Assembly: GCA_963932465.1 (NCBI GenBank)
Contig: OZ010786.1
Span: forward strand, 592,461,038 to 592,525,037
Direction: 5' to 3'
DNA: 64,000 nucleotides
DNA from: Maratus speciosus
Taxonomy: Eukaryota > Arthropoda > Arachnida > Araneae > Salticidae
Below the pieces are notes generated by a model that was not told where the DNA came from, did not search any database, and was given only the letters and a program-made list of their open reading frames with translations. Each line of letters opens with the position of its first letter. The first letter of the stretch is position 1. The translations under genes and the position numbers were made by a program. This document shows, piece by piece, positions 11,691-25,131 of the stretch.

Positions 11691-14600
11691 CAGGAAGTGT
11701 TATTCAATAATAGTGCGAAAAATGTTTAGCAGTTTTTTTTCTTATAAAATTTTAAAAATGCTATTTTATTTACCATACACTAGTTCATAATATCTATTAC
11801 ATACATACATATGCTTAATATATATGCATGACTCTTGATCAAAATATAAATTCAATTTTAATTATAAAATGAAACACAAATATGTCTTTACATTCCAAAT
11901 ATTATTAGAAATACATATAGAACGCTTTTTTGTTTCTCAAACGTTTTTTTCTGCAGAATTCAATATAACTCGATAGTGCTGTCTATTAAAGTTTATTTCC
12001 ATTTCTTATTATTCTTTTTTCCGAGGAAAGGTTAAGATTACAAAGAGCATCCGAACTCCAGTTTTTAAGTACATAAAGCTAATGCAAGTCTTTAATAAAA
12101 ACGCCATTATCACCTATTCAAAAGCAATAGAGTGTTTAACCCCAACAAGTGTATTAGAGATATGAGTATGGACTGAAGCATATACAAAGGATTTATGTTT
12201 GCTTTTTCAGTTTGACTTCTTTGAGTCATGGTGGAATACTTTTATTTATTTATTTTTTATTTATTTATTTATTTTACCCTCCAAATTTTAATTAATAGTT
12301 GTACCAAAAATTTAATCACATTACTTTTATATAAATATAATTAAAAAATGTTTGTAAAATTAAGTTTCTTATTTTCATATATTTTCTTTTTTTAAAACTC
12401 ATCTGTAAATCCAGCACTGCTGAAATCCAATTACTCATTACTTATTTCTCAAAGATTTAAGAAGCTCTGATATATAAAATATAATTCTTTTTATTTGTAA
12501 ATATTTTAACACTTTTTGTTCATTATAATAACACTTTTTGTTCATTATAAATATTTTTTACGATTTTTTAAAATTTAGAAATGTATCTTGCTCTCTATAT
12601 ATGTTATTTTTATTTGTTATCAACACGCTTTTTAAAACAATAATTTTTCTTTAGTTTAAAAGAATAAAAAATAAATTGATTAATTTTTTAATTGAAAAAT
12701 ATTCATTTTAGCACTATTTTAATATTAATGTCAATAATAGGACCTAAAAAGACCAATATTTTTTTTTCTAGTGTAAGGTTTTCCACATTGTTTCTTGTGA
12801 TTAATTTCATTTGATCCGTTTGAAAATATTGCAAAAGATGGTATACATATATTTACAATATAGTATTAGTTCTCTATTTGTTTTACATACATACATATAC
12901 TTGACTACATATGCACGATTCTTGTTCAAAATATAAATTCAGTTTCAATGGTGAAATGAAACACGAATACATCTTTACATTCCAAATCTTATTATAAGTA
13001 CATGTAAAACGCTGCTTTCTTTCTGAAACGTTTTTCTGTAGAATTCAATATAATTCGATAGTGTTGCCTATAAAAGCTTATTTCCCTTTGCTATTATTCA
13101 TTTTTCCGAGGAAAGGATAATATTGCAAAAAGCATTCGAACTGTAGTACTTCAGTACATAAAAACTAATGTAAGTGTCTAATAGAAATACCATTTTCACC
13201 TATTGAAAAGCAACAGAGTGTTTATCCGCACAAAGTGTATTAAAGATATGAATATGGTCTGGAGGAAATAAAAAGGATTTATTTTTGCTTTTTCAGTTTT
13301 ACTTCTTTGAGTCACGGTGGGATATTTTTTTACATCACCAAATATTAATTAATAGTCGTAAAAAAAAAAAATCGATTTTTTTAAACAAATTTGTTAAAAA
13401 AAGATTGGGGCTGTATATTTAAACTTCTTATTTTCAGATATTTCTTTTCTGAAATTTCTTTCGGGGAATTCAGTTCTGCAGAAACCGAATTACTCATTAG
13501 TTATTGCCTCTAAGATTTTAGAAGCTCTGATACACATAATGAAATTATTTTTATTTCCAAATATTTTTTACTTTTTTTTTTTTTTAATTTTGAAATATTT
13601 TTTTTTTACTTTTTTAGAAATGTATCTCGTTCTCTATATAGATTTTTTCCAAATGTTATCAAAATTCTTTTTAAAACATTCTTTTTTTAAATTTAAAATA
13701 ACTCAAAAAATTTTAATTTAAAAAGTAAAAAAAATTAAAAAAAAATTATTAATTTCAGCCCTAATTTCAGATTAATGCCAATAATGGTCCCTAAATTAAC
13801 AAATTAATATTTTTCATAGTGTTTTTTTTTTCCTTCTTTCTTGTGTCTTACAAGGAAGATTGTCACACAATAACTCTTACTTTTCCTTCAATCTGGTCCC
13901 CTGCACGATATTATATTTTTCATTTGTACTTGGATACAAATAGCTAGAATGAAAATCCCGCTTCCCCCTTTTTTAGCTGAAAAATATTGTTGAGCTTTGA
14001 GTGAAATTTACTCTTCCATATATAGCCAATGGCTATAAGAAAGTTGAGTATACATCGCAAATTTCCTATACGCAAGGGTCGTACGCTTAAGGGGTTTTTT
14101 TTCCGGACAAATATCTCTATTTGTTTATAGAAAAATAAATATTCGTTAAACGCTCGAAATTTTGCAGTATTTAAGAAGAGATTTTTCCATATAAAAATAC
14201 TGTTACCGAATAATTACCCAGCCGTGTAATTTCAGGACGACTACGTAATACTAGGTTGAGATTGACACTGGTTTTTCTCAGCATATTTTTCTGGTAGGAA
14301 ATTTTCAATATTCTGAAAGCATTTATGAAGGCTCATAGCATTTATGTAGGCTTTCTCGGGCTGTGTTTTTCATTCAGATTGTTTGATTCCCACCAGTTTT
14401 ATAGTGTAATTGACTTTATTCTGGTATCACTTTACCTGTCTTTAAACTCTTATAGTAGTTCTTGCAACTACAGCTATATCCATATTTAAATATAACTATA
14501 ACTTCCTTTTCAAGTTCTTAAACTTAACTTTAACTTTTTTTTATCTCTATAATTAAAGCACTTATGCTAGTACCTATCTTTAATATTTTTTTCATTTTAT

Positions 14601-16273
14601 AATGTAGTTTTAACAACTACACCTTTCTCTTTTTCCCAATGGCTCATTAATTTGTAAGACATCATATCTACAGCCTGGGTGTTAAGTTGCCTGTCAACTA
14701 GGAAACCCCCCAACGCGGCTCCACTGCTCAGCAATTTCCAGCACTGCCATTAAATAAGGTGAATATTTATTTTTCCTAAAAGTGGTGGCAATAAGCAATC
14801 TGAATTTTTAAACCGTAATTTAATGCGACCGTTAAGGTGTTAAAACGTTGTGTGTCTAACGCGCTATTAATAGAACATATCGTTTCATTGAGTTCTTTCA
14901 TGTATTTTCATTGATTTTTCTTTTCTTTTGTCGCAACAATATTACCAATTTCGCGGTTTTCTAAATTCAAAATATCTGCTAGATTTTTGAAATAGTAATT
15001 TTATCTTATTTGAACCAATGCAGTAAATTATGAATGCCTACAAGAGTCGTTATGTTCTTGTTTATTTCCAATCGAAGGTGATCAGTCTATTAGTTTTGAT
15101 GCATCGATAATAAGTTCATTTTATTTAATAGAAGATACAGATACTAGTCTTTAAAGACATGAAAAATTATAAAAAAAATTTGTTGAATATTTTGAATGCA
15201 AAAATACGCCTAATTTTCACCGCTGATCGCTGTCGTTGATGCTTTAACTGAAATGCCAATAATGGTAAAATATTGGGTTTATATTGGAAATAATTGTAAT
15301 GAAACGTCAATACCGCAGAAATATTACTACATATTGATTGTAAGTTATCTCCATCAAAATGTCAATATTATAAAATTACTTACTTTATGTTAGAAATATT
15401 AAAAAGGAAATTGCAAACTGTTTCTTGCCAATATTGTGCAAATATGTGTAAAATGCAAACTTTCCAATGTTGGGACAATATTTCAGGCAAGTATTGGCGA
15501 TAATGCCCAAGACATACTCATTAGAATCAATATTAGCGAAATAGTTTCTTTTTTTCTTACATCGATGAGTATATCTTGTACTAGATGTTTCATTAGGTAG
15601 TATACAGAAATCGAACGATCTTTTAATCGGAACATCACTAGTTATGGATGGTAATTTTTCCCCTGTTGAATGACAGTAAATTTGCGACTAAATAAAACGA
15701 GGGTTGCCATTAAAGAGTATTGCAATTGAAGAGTAGTATTCAATTGTACGAGCCCTGTGTATCTGCAATGTCTGACTTTCGCAATATGTGCTTTTCGGAC
15801 TGGTGATAAGGAGAGGGGAGAGGGTTAGTCCTGGCAAAATGTTTGAGCCCTCCAACCCCCGAGACTATTGTAGCCTATACAACTAATATAATACATTTTC
15901 TTTTTTGCATCTTTCTCAATGTTATCAATACAAAAAACCACTCCATCACAGACAATACTTCATGAACTTTTCTTACTCGGACAATGAATCTGATTACTGC
16001 CAAAATTATGGAAAATTTCCGATTTAACATTGATACGTTTTTTCTAACTTTTAAACAGAATTTCGCACATTTTACAAAAAGATTATATTTCTAACTTATG
16101 AAGCAATTAGAAGTTGCAAGCTCTTCTGTTTCTTAACCCTTTGAGCCACGTTTAAAATACAATTTCCGACTTTTTATGTTTTACTTCTTTGAGTCATGGT
16201 TGAATATTTTTTTACACCACCAAATTTTAATCAATAGTCGCAGCAGAATTTTTTATTCGATTATTTTTATATA

Positions 16274-17413
16274 CAGTCGGACCTCTATTTAACGAACCTC
16301 TATTTTGCGAATTTCTCCATTTTGCGAACTTTTCCTTGGAACCAAGAATATTTTGCGAATTTCTTCGTAAAATAACCTCCTAATAGAGAAGAGCATTCTC
16401 AACTTCACGAACTTTTTCTTGTGATCTAAATGTTTTTTTCTCCCTATTTCTCAAAATATCTCGGTACATTTCAAACTTATTCTTTCTTTTAACACATTTT
16501 ATGATGTTCAATGGCCTTGAACTGGTTTTACCAGGCGCCTTTTTTGTCAGCAGTGAGGATTCGGTACGTACGGAGGACTAAGACGATAGTTCCTTAGAGT
16601 AACTTTAAAAATGTGGATACATTTGAAAAAAAAAGAAAAAATTAACAATGTTGTGCTGATTGATGACTGTATTTCATTTAATTCTGAAATTGAGACCCCG
16701 GAAACTCTAACCAAATTGGATATTTTCGACAGTGTGAAAAACAAAAACAATACAGCAATAAATTGCGATGAAGACGAATATGATGAAGATGAAATTATCG
16801 TGATGCAGGAATTAACAAATCTTCGTATGATGAAATGCTAAAATCATTTGAAATAATCCGACGCGGATTACAGTTTAAAGAAAATACGCATGAAGGGGTT
16901 TTTTGGTGAATTGCAAAGATGCAAAACGTACTATGAAAGAAAACACTTTTTAAAATAAAAAACTCAGGTAAAATTAACAGACTTTTTTAGAAATTAAATT
17001 TAAGGACGCATGTGGTAATGTATGGTTTAAATTATTTGCTATAATAATATTGAATACGATAATGTCATTAAAATTCGTTAATTTTACTGTAAAACTATTT
17101 ATATTAAACTGAAAATACAATGTATTCCCGGACAATGATTTGTTTTCCTCGCAGATTTCAAAGATTTAAACACATAGAAAGAATGAATTGATGGTAGGTA
17201 TTGGTGGGTAAAATAAATAAAACAAATAGATATATTTTATTTTTTAAAAAGTGTGATTAATTACTTTTATTAAGAATATTTAGTGTTTATGAATTTAAAA
17301 TCTGTTTTATGTAGATTAAAATATTTTAAACGGTGAATCTCTATTTAAAGAATTTTCTATATAACGAACTTTTTTACTGGATTTAGCGACTTCGTTAAAT
17401 AGAGTCTCGACTG
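16274..17413 (+). mobile_element. Tigger-like element, second copy
   Basis: A 1140-bp counterpart of the element at 9147, in the same unit of the higher-order repeat and at the same target TA. It was therefore duplicated with its surroundings rather than inserted independently. The right end has a small change (AGAGTCTCGACTG). Confidence 0.85.
16611..16841 (+). pseudogene. Possible Tigger transposase C-terminal remnant, copy 2
   Basis: Homologue of the frame at 9483, also 76 codons and open. It differs at about ten residues, including several charge-preserving changes in the basic start (KKKEKINN). The acidic DEDEYDEDE run is retained. Confidence 0.5.
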
Positions 17414-17729
17414 TAAATGCTATGAAAAAAGGGGCTTGTAAAATTCAGTTTCTTATTTTCAGATGTTTCTTTTGAACATTCTTGTGTGAATTCAGCACTG
17501 CAGTAACCCAAATACGGATCATTTATTACCTCAAAGATTTAAGAAGTTCTGAAACAAAAAATGTAATTATTTTTATTTGTAAATATTTTTTATTCTTTTT
17601 ATTATTTATATATATTTTTTATTATTTTTTTAATTTAGAAATGTATCTTGCTTTCTGTATATGTTCTTTTTATTTGTTATCAACATGCTTTTTAAAACAT
17701 TTCCCCATCTAATTTAAAAGAATAAAATA

Positions 17730-17760
<31 letters not shown>

Positions 17761-19450
17761 AAGAATATTCATTTTAGCATTTTTTTTTATATTAATGCCA
17801 ATAATGGGACCTAAAATAACCATTTTTTTCAGTGTATGTTTTTCCTCATTCTTTTTTGTGATTAATTTCATTTCATCAGTTTGAAAGTATTTCGAAGGAT
17901 GGGAAAAATTATAAAAAATAATAATATATTTACAATATATTCGTTCCGTATTTCTTTTGCATACATGCATATGCTTGAATATATAAGCATGCTTCTCGTT
18001 CAAAATATACATTCAATTTCAATAGTAAAATGAAACAGGAATATGTTTTTACATTCCAAATATTATTATTAATACATATAAAACGCTGTATTCTTTCTCA
18101 AACGTTTTTCCGTAGAATTCAATATAACTCGATAATGCTGGCTATAAAAGCTTATTTCCTTTTGCTATTATTCATTCTTCCGAGGAAAGGATAATATTGC
18201 AAAGAACATCCGAACTGCAGTATTTTAGTACATAGAATTAATGCAAGTCAACCATTATCACCTCTTCAAAATCACCAGAGTGTTTATCCACATAAAGTGC
18301 ATTAGAGATATAAGTATGATCTGAAGGAAATATAAAGGATTTGTGTTTGCTCTTTCACTTTTACTTCTTTGAGTCATGGTGGAATACGTATGCATTATCC
18401 TCGATCAAAATATAAATTGAATTTCAACAGTGAAATGAAAGACGAATATGTGTTTACATTCACAAATATTATTATAAATACACATAAAAGTTTCCTTTTC
18501 TGAAATGTTTTTTTCTGTAAAATTCAATATAACTCGATATTGCTGCGTATAAAAAGGTTATTACCTTTTGCTATTATTCGTTCTTCCAAGTAAGAACAAT
18601 ATTGGAAAAAGCACCCAAAATGCAGCATTTCAGTACATAAAAACTAATACAAGTGTCTAATAGAACTACCATTATCACCGACTCAAAAGCAACAAAGTGT
18701 TAATCCGCTTACATGTATTAGAGATATGTGTATGGGCTGAAGGAAATAAAAATGTTTTAGGTTTGCTTTTTAAGTTTTACTTCTTTGATTCATGGGGATT
18801 TTTTTTTACCCCAGGAAGTGTTATTCAATAGTAGTGCGAAAAATGTTTAGCAGATTTTTTTTCTTATAAAATTTTAAAAATGCTATTATATTTACCATAC
18901 ACTAGTTCATAATATCTATTACATACATACATATGTTTAATATATATGCATGGCTCTTTATCAAAATATAAATTCAATTTTAATTATAAAATGAAACACA
19001 AATATGTCTTTACATTCCAAATATTATTAGAAATACATATAAAACGCTTTTTTGTTTCTCAAACGTTTTTTTCTGTAGAATTCAATATAACTCGATAGTG
19101 CTGTCTATAAAAGCTTATTTCCTTTTGTTATTATTTTTTCCGAGGACAGAATAGTATTGCAAAGAGCATCCGAACTGCATTTTTTAAGTACATAAAGCTA
19201 ATGCCAGTCCTTTATAGAAACGCCATTATCACCTATTCAAAAGCAACAGGGTGTTTATTCGCAACAAGTCTATTAGAGATATGAGTATGGACTGAAGGAG
19301 ATAAAAAGGATTTATGTTTGCTTTTTCAGTTTGACTTCTTTGAGTCATGGTGGAATACTTTTATGTATTTATTTATTTTTTTTTTTACCCTCAAAATTTT
19401 AATTAATACTTGTACCAAAAATTTAATCGGATTACTTTTATATAAATAAT

Positions 19451-19597
19451 CAGGCATGCGATTTCCGCTTTTTTGCACAACAATATATTCTTAGAGAAAA
19501 TATTATTCTCTTAAATCGTAAAAATGTTCCGATTATATAAAATAACATTTTCTCTAACAAAATACCGGTGTCCAAAAAAGGGGAAATCACATGCCTG
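19451..19597. repeat. hAT-like MITE in copy 2 only
   Basis: A 147-bp palindromic insertion with ends CAGGCATGCGATTTCC and, inverted, CAGGCATGTGATTTCC. Flanking 8-bp sequences are TAAATAAT (19443-19450) and TAAATATA (19598-19605), a probable 8-bp target duplication with later change. Copy 1 at about 12335 shows the uninterrupted site. An 8-bp duplication with CAGG ends suggests hAT. Confidence 0.8.
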
Positions 19598-19899
19598 TAA
19601 ATATAATTAAAAATGGTTGTAAAATTAAGTTTCTTATTTTCATATATTTTCTTTTTTGAAAACTCATCTGTAAATCCAGCACTGCTGAAATCCAATTACT
19701 CATTACTTATTGCTTAAAAATTTAAGAAACTCGGATACACAAAATATAATTATTTTTATTTGTAAATATTTTTTACACTTTCTGTTCATTAGAAATATTT
19801 TTTTTACGATTTTTTTTAATTTAGAAATGTATCTTGCTCTCTATATATGTTATTTTTATTTGTTATCAACACGCTTTTTAAAACAATATTTTTTCCTTC

Positions 19900-19941
<42 letters not shown>

Positions 19942-20625
19942 ATAATAATTTTTTAATTGAAAAATATGCATTTTAGCACTATATTAGTAGTAATGTCAAA
20001 AATGGGACCTAAAGAAGCAATTTTTTCTAGGGTATGATTTTCCTCATTGTTTCTTATAATTAATTTCATTTCATCTGTTTGAAAATATTGCGAAAGATGG
20101 AATACATATATTTACAATATATTAGTTCTCTATTTCTTTTACATACATGCATATACTTGACTACATATGTACGATTCTTGTTCAAAATATAAATTCAGTT
20201 TCAATGGTGAAATGAAACACGAATACATCTTAACATTCCAAATCTTATTATAGATACATATAAAACGCTGCTTTCTTTCTGAAACGTTTTTCTGTAGAAT
20301 TCAATATAACTCGATAGTGCTGTTTATAAAAGCTTACTTCCCTTTGCTATTATTCATTTTTCCCAGGAAAGGATAATATTGAAAGAGCACCCGAAATGCA
20401 ATATTTCAGTACATAAAAACTAATGCAAGTGTCTAATAGAAATACCATTATCACCTACTGAAAAGCAGCAGAGTGTTTATCCGCATAAAGTGTATTAGAG
20501 ATATGAATATGGTCTGGTGGAAATAAAAAGGAATTACAGTTTGAAAAGAATACCTAGTTAGTAAAGGATTTTTTCAGTGTTAATTCTTTGAGTCATGGTG
20601 AGATTTTTTTCCCACCACCAAAGCT

Positions 20626-20773
20626 CATAGCCGGATAAGCATTGGAAACATGCCTTTCAATCAAATTTCCTTATTTTTTTCCCAAATGTGGCTACATATC
20701 TGACAATATATTTCCCCGATTATCACCCTATAAATTTTGATATTTAATGAGATAAAAATGTTTTCTCGATAAA

Positions 20774-20809
<36 letters not shown>

Positions 20810-21560
20810 CGGATTTTCTCAAAAACTGCGGCGCGGAATTTCATGCCATTAACTGAGGATATATAGATACCAATGATGCATAACTGGTATTTTTTGTATA
20901 ATTTTCAGTTTATAAAAACTGCGTGAAATAGCGAAATAAGTATTCGAAAAAATAAAAATCATGTTTTTCAACTTCATGTTCATTTTCATATCGACAGCGT
21001 TGAGAATGTTGTTCATGTGTTCATTGAAATTTAAAATACAGCAATTCTGTAACTGTTTATTCCAAAAATTTTTTGGATGTGTAAGTTGAGTAGCTCCGCC
21101 CCAAATAACGCCTTAAAAGGAATTTCAATAATTTTAATATACATTTTTTAAATATTTATATGTAGTACATAGCGCAAACTTTCGGCATTTATGTAGAATA
21201 TACGGGCACATATGGGGAATTTTTTACAAGAAAATGGTAATTTTCGGATAACCATAAGATATGATTTTTTTTTTGTTTCGCTATTTCACACAGTTTTTTT
21301 ATAAACAGAAAATTATACAGAAATTACCAGTTATGCATCTTTGGTATCGATATATCCTCAATTAATGGCATGAAATTCCGTGCAGCAGTTTTTGAGAAAA
21401 TCCGCTTTTGAAAAAATTGAAAAAACATTTTTATCTTATTAAATATCAATATTTGTAAGTTGATAATAGGGGAAATATATTGTCAGATATGTATCCACAT
21501 CTGGGAATAAAATCCGGAAATTTGATTGAAAGGCGTGTTTCCAATGCTTATCCGGCTATG
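20626..21560. mobile_element. 935-bp palindromic element
   Basis: Inverted arms of about 310 bp (20626-20940 and 21270-21560) start CATAGCCGGATAAGCATTGG and enclose a 330-bp centre. Landmarks pair across the centre, for example GCGAAATAAG against TTTCGCTATTTC. No open reading frame of note. A run of about 30 A residues near 20780-20810 exists only in the left arm, a later slippage expansion. It interrupts the array unit, whose two sides match copies 1 and 2. The target duplication is unclear. Confidence 0.8.
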
Positions 21561-22733
21561 CCATTTGTTGAAAAGAACTGGGGCTGTATATTTAAATTTC
21601 TTATTTTCAGATAATTTTTTGAAATTCTTTCTTGAATTCAGTGCAAAATGAAATTATTTCGCAAAATGAAATTATTTTTATTTTCTTGCATTCCTACTCT
21701 TTTTTTTTTTTTAAATATTTTTACTTTTTTCTTAGGCATGCATCTCGCTCTCTACATAGATTTTTTCCTAATGTTATCGAGATTATTTTTAAAACATTAT
21801 TTTTTTTTAATTTAAAATAACTTAAAATATTTTAATTAAAAAATAACAAAATTTAAAAGATTATAAATTTTAGCCTTATTTTCAGATTAATGCAAATAAT
21901 GGCCACTAAATTAACAAATTTACATTTTTTTCTAGTGTATTCTTTTCCTCATTCTTTCTTGTGACAATTTTTCTTTCATCTGGTCCCTGCACGATATTAT
22001 ATCTTTCAAATGTACAGTCGTGGAAAAAAAAGTAAATACCCCCTACTAACTGCTCAACAAATTATAGTAGACGAAAGTTACTGGTACCGAACGATTGGAA
22101 ATAAAATCTACTTTTAAATGAGGTATACAAAATTTTCTTATGGTCCATCTACATATTAAATCGAATACAAACTTCATTTTTTTCAATAACAATACCCAAT
22201 TTTAACGAGATATTTCAAATCTTTGGCTTAAACTATGCCTAAAATCCAAATTTCAAATCATTTGAATGATAAGTTTTTGAATTATAGATATTCAAAATTT
22301 AGTGCTTCTAATGTTAAATTGCATTTTCATATTTGTATTTATATATCCTGAAATTATGCTCCTAATGTGCTATTTTTTTTTTTTTTTTTTTTGTAGCAAT
22401 AATACTAATATACCCAAACATAAATACGCTGAATTTGAAATTTTTATAATTTTATGATATGAATTATTAATTATTAAATTAATATTCGATAAAATTATGA
22501 ATTGCAACATACAATTTTTTTAATGGATTTAGATTTATTAAGTCCTGCTTAATGGAAATCTAAAATTTCACATTTTTCTTCCAAGTAGTTTTCATGTTAT
22601 GCTTAAAAAAGGGCAAAATGGTGGTTTAACTCTTAATTGCATAGTGATGTAAATTTCCATCACCTTATTATTTAATTTTTAATACATAAATTAAGTTCGT
22701 GCAACCACTATATTTATATAGAAATATTAATCC

Positions 22734-22978
22734 CATAGGTGCCAACCTCAAAATAGTCTTTCGTAATACTTGAGTTAATTTCACCCTGGTTTAATACGAT
22801 TCGAACCAGAATTTTTTTTTTTTTTTTTTTAAGAAATGAAAATAAGTATGCTCCACGTAAAAACCTGGATTTAAATAAATAAGCATTTATGAAATAAATT
22901 TTCTGATTTGATATGTCGTTAACCTGGGTCAAATTAATCCAGACATTATGGAAGATTAGTGGAAGTTTGGCAGTTATG
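22734..22978. repeat. MITE of the CATACTTGCCAAC family
   Basis: Ends CATAGGTGCCAACCTC and, inverted, CATAACTGCCAAACTTCC. Internal AACCTGG and ATTAATCC phrases match the relatives at 56001 and 58396. A T run near the middle is expanded. Confidence 0.65.
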
Positions 22979-23402
22979 TAATCCTCTAGAAATTACAAAA
23001 ATATGCTACTAAATTAAGTTAGAAATCTATCTTAAGATTTCTGGTGTCTAATCAATCCTTAATATAAAAAAAACTCGATTCTAAAAGAATAATTCATGAA
23101 ATTAAGGGTTAAGGAGCCGTCTATGCTAGAAGTGACTAGATATTTAAAAATTTATTATGCTATCTTGTAATCTAGCAGGCTTCATTGACTGCTTGAGTGG
23201 TGCTTAAGGTGCCTTGATCAAGAAGGGGCTCTCTCGGTTAACAATCGAGTACCGAACTTCAATTTGGATACAGCCCTTAAAATATGCTCGTTTTGAAATA
23301 ATTATTTTCTCAGAAACTTATGGTACGATTTGCATAAAAATTTGTTTTTAGACTAATTGAAGGATGTAGAGTTCATTTATGGTGTCAGAATTGTTTACTG
23401 CT

Positions 23403-24371
23403 TGTGACAGCGTTTCTGACCCATAGCTATCATTTTTATTCAAAATTAATTTAAAACATAACTTTCTTACTTTTAGGTCACATTATCCTCCCCCCCCCCC
23501 CTCTTTCTTATGCTGAAATATGTAATTAAATTCATTTCTCAAAACCATCCAGATTTTTTTATTAAAGTGTTTTCTTTCTTCTTTCTAAAAACATCTTTAT
23601 TTCCAGCCGCAAAGATTCATTTCTTTTTTTCCCTTTTCCTAATCTGTCTGTTACCGCTCCCAGTGCAAAGAAATAAATAAAAAACTAAAAGGCACAGCTG
23701 CTAGTAGCAATGTCCTCATTTAATTTCATCGTATTTTCGCCCGCCGTAGTCAGAAGCAATTTTTATCTCTACTAATACGTGAACGTTGAATATGTATTAA
23801 CAATAAAAAGTAAAAATGAATGAATATTATGGGAAGTATGTTTTTTTTTCGTGTTTTGTGGTCGAGCTAAAAGCCAGATGTCCTGGATTTTCAGCATTTT
23901 TCTCATCGAGCAATCTACAGTCTACAATTTCATGTAACAGTTAGTTGGGCAAAGGCCTATCTGTAATATAAACAATTTCGGTTTGTCTGTTACTTTTCTC
24001 ATCCTAATTAGAAGCGCTTACTTGCAATCTCGGCCTCACCCGTCCGGTAGTGTCACCACATTTTTGCGGTAATGTTTATCGCCAAAAGCCTTTGTTCACT
24101 TTCGTGCAGTCACCAAAAGTTTGTAAATTGGCGATTCTGTGCAACGCCAAGATTTCTAGACTTCTTGCAAAAACTTCACTCCTGATTCAGCTTTCGAGAT
24201 GTAAAGTTGTCTAAAAAGTAAAGGCGCTTTGGCGTCCCATGTATTATGGGGGTCTCTCTCTCCCATTTTTCTCTAACTGAACCACCTTTTAAAAGATTCT
24301 TTTAAATAAAGAGTAGTTCCAGTAAATTTATAGTTGGAGTTTTTTTAGCATTTAGAACCCGGTCTTCAAAT
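23403..24371 (+). repeat. Direct repeat, first copy (969 bp)
   Basis: Starts TGTGACAGCGTTTCTG and ends GGTCTTCAAAT. A near-identical copy in the same orientation is at 25132. The contents include a C run after AGGTCACA, GCCGTAGTCAGAAGC, and GGCGTCCCATGTATTATGGG. No gene is recognised. Repeat ends are not TG...CA and there is no target duplication, so a long terminal repeat is unlikely. Confidence 0.9.
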
Positions 24372-25131
24372 GACGCAATAATACTTGTGGTCTCCACAAG
24401 ATTTAGGGCTACACCTGTTTGCCAGCGTGCTACATGCACCCCTTTTTGGTAGTCCTGTTCCTTGTGCACAAATTTTTCTTTTCATATACAATTCAACTTT
24501 AGTGTAATACAGTACATTTTAACTTTTATTTTATATATATACATACAATACTTTCCTTCGTTTCATTTTTTTTTAAAAAAGTTCTTATTGGTGCGTTTTG
24601 TTTTAATTTGCTTGCATTTCGTATGAAATTATGATCTCATTGTAAGATCACATTGTGAGAAGTTATAAAATATGTCTAATGTAAATACTTCTCTTTGGAA
24701 TCATGACACAACAAAAAAGCTGGTACCAGCTCCACAAACATAGAGCCACATAAAAAAAACATAGGATCCTAACTCTTCGTCAAATGTGGCACATTTTTTT
24801 TTCTCTTGTGGCATATTGAATTGATAAATAAGATTTGTTTTAAATATGAGCGCTCAGTCATGAATAAATATTATTATTCTGAATTATTTGAAAGCAAGCA
24901 AATATGTTTATATACTACCTTTCTATTTTATTACTTAAATTACTGGAAATGATGCTCTAATAGCATTTTAGAGAAACAGGTTCAAACATTTTTCTGTTAT
25001 TGGATACAAATTTTTTTATATTTCTATGTAGATTGTATACTCTGTATGTGCGAACGTGGACAAAGGATTTTAAGTAGATATAAAGCTGCAACGTACACGT
25101 TTCAGCTTTGTTCTGTGGTCGGGGTGAGTTA
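24372..25131. other. Spacer between direct repeats
   Basis: No recognisable gene. AT-rich apart from a short region near 24380-24470. No primer-binding site or polypurine tract is evident next to the repeats. Confidence 0.5.

Larger units (their letters stand above)
5977..13284. repeat. Higher-order repeat, copy 1 (five array units)
   Basis: Five array units with starts at 5977, 9043, 11211, 11624 and 12201. The first is long because it holds an extra 2.3-kb block (about 6540-8850, 'block B'), and the second carries a Tigger-like insertion. The third (413 bp) and fourth (577 bp) are internally deleted. The fifth is about 1.08 kb. The whole 7.3-kb string recurs from 13285 with the same unit order, deletions and Tigger insertion, so it was duplicated as one piece after those events. 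Block B has no recognisable gene; its short frames are not preserved. Confidence 0.9.
13285..20549. repeat. Higher-order repeat, copy 2
   Basis: Unit starts at 13285, 16171, 18349, 18762 and 19320 reproduce those of copy 1 at a spacing of 7.1-7.3 kb. Identity by eye is mostly above 90 percent. Copy 2 lacks the 8872 MITE and has gained a hAT-like MITE at 19451. A T run at about 17731-17756 is longer than in copy 1. The boundary falls inside a standard unit, as expected for unequal exchange between units. Confidence 0.9.
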
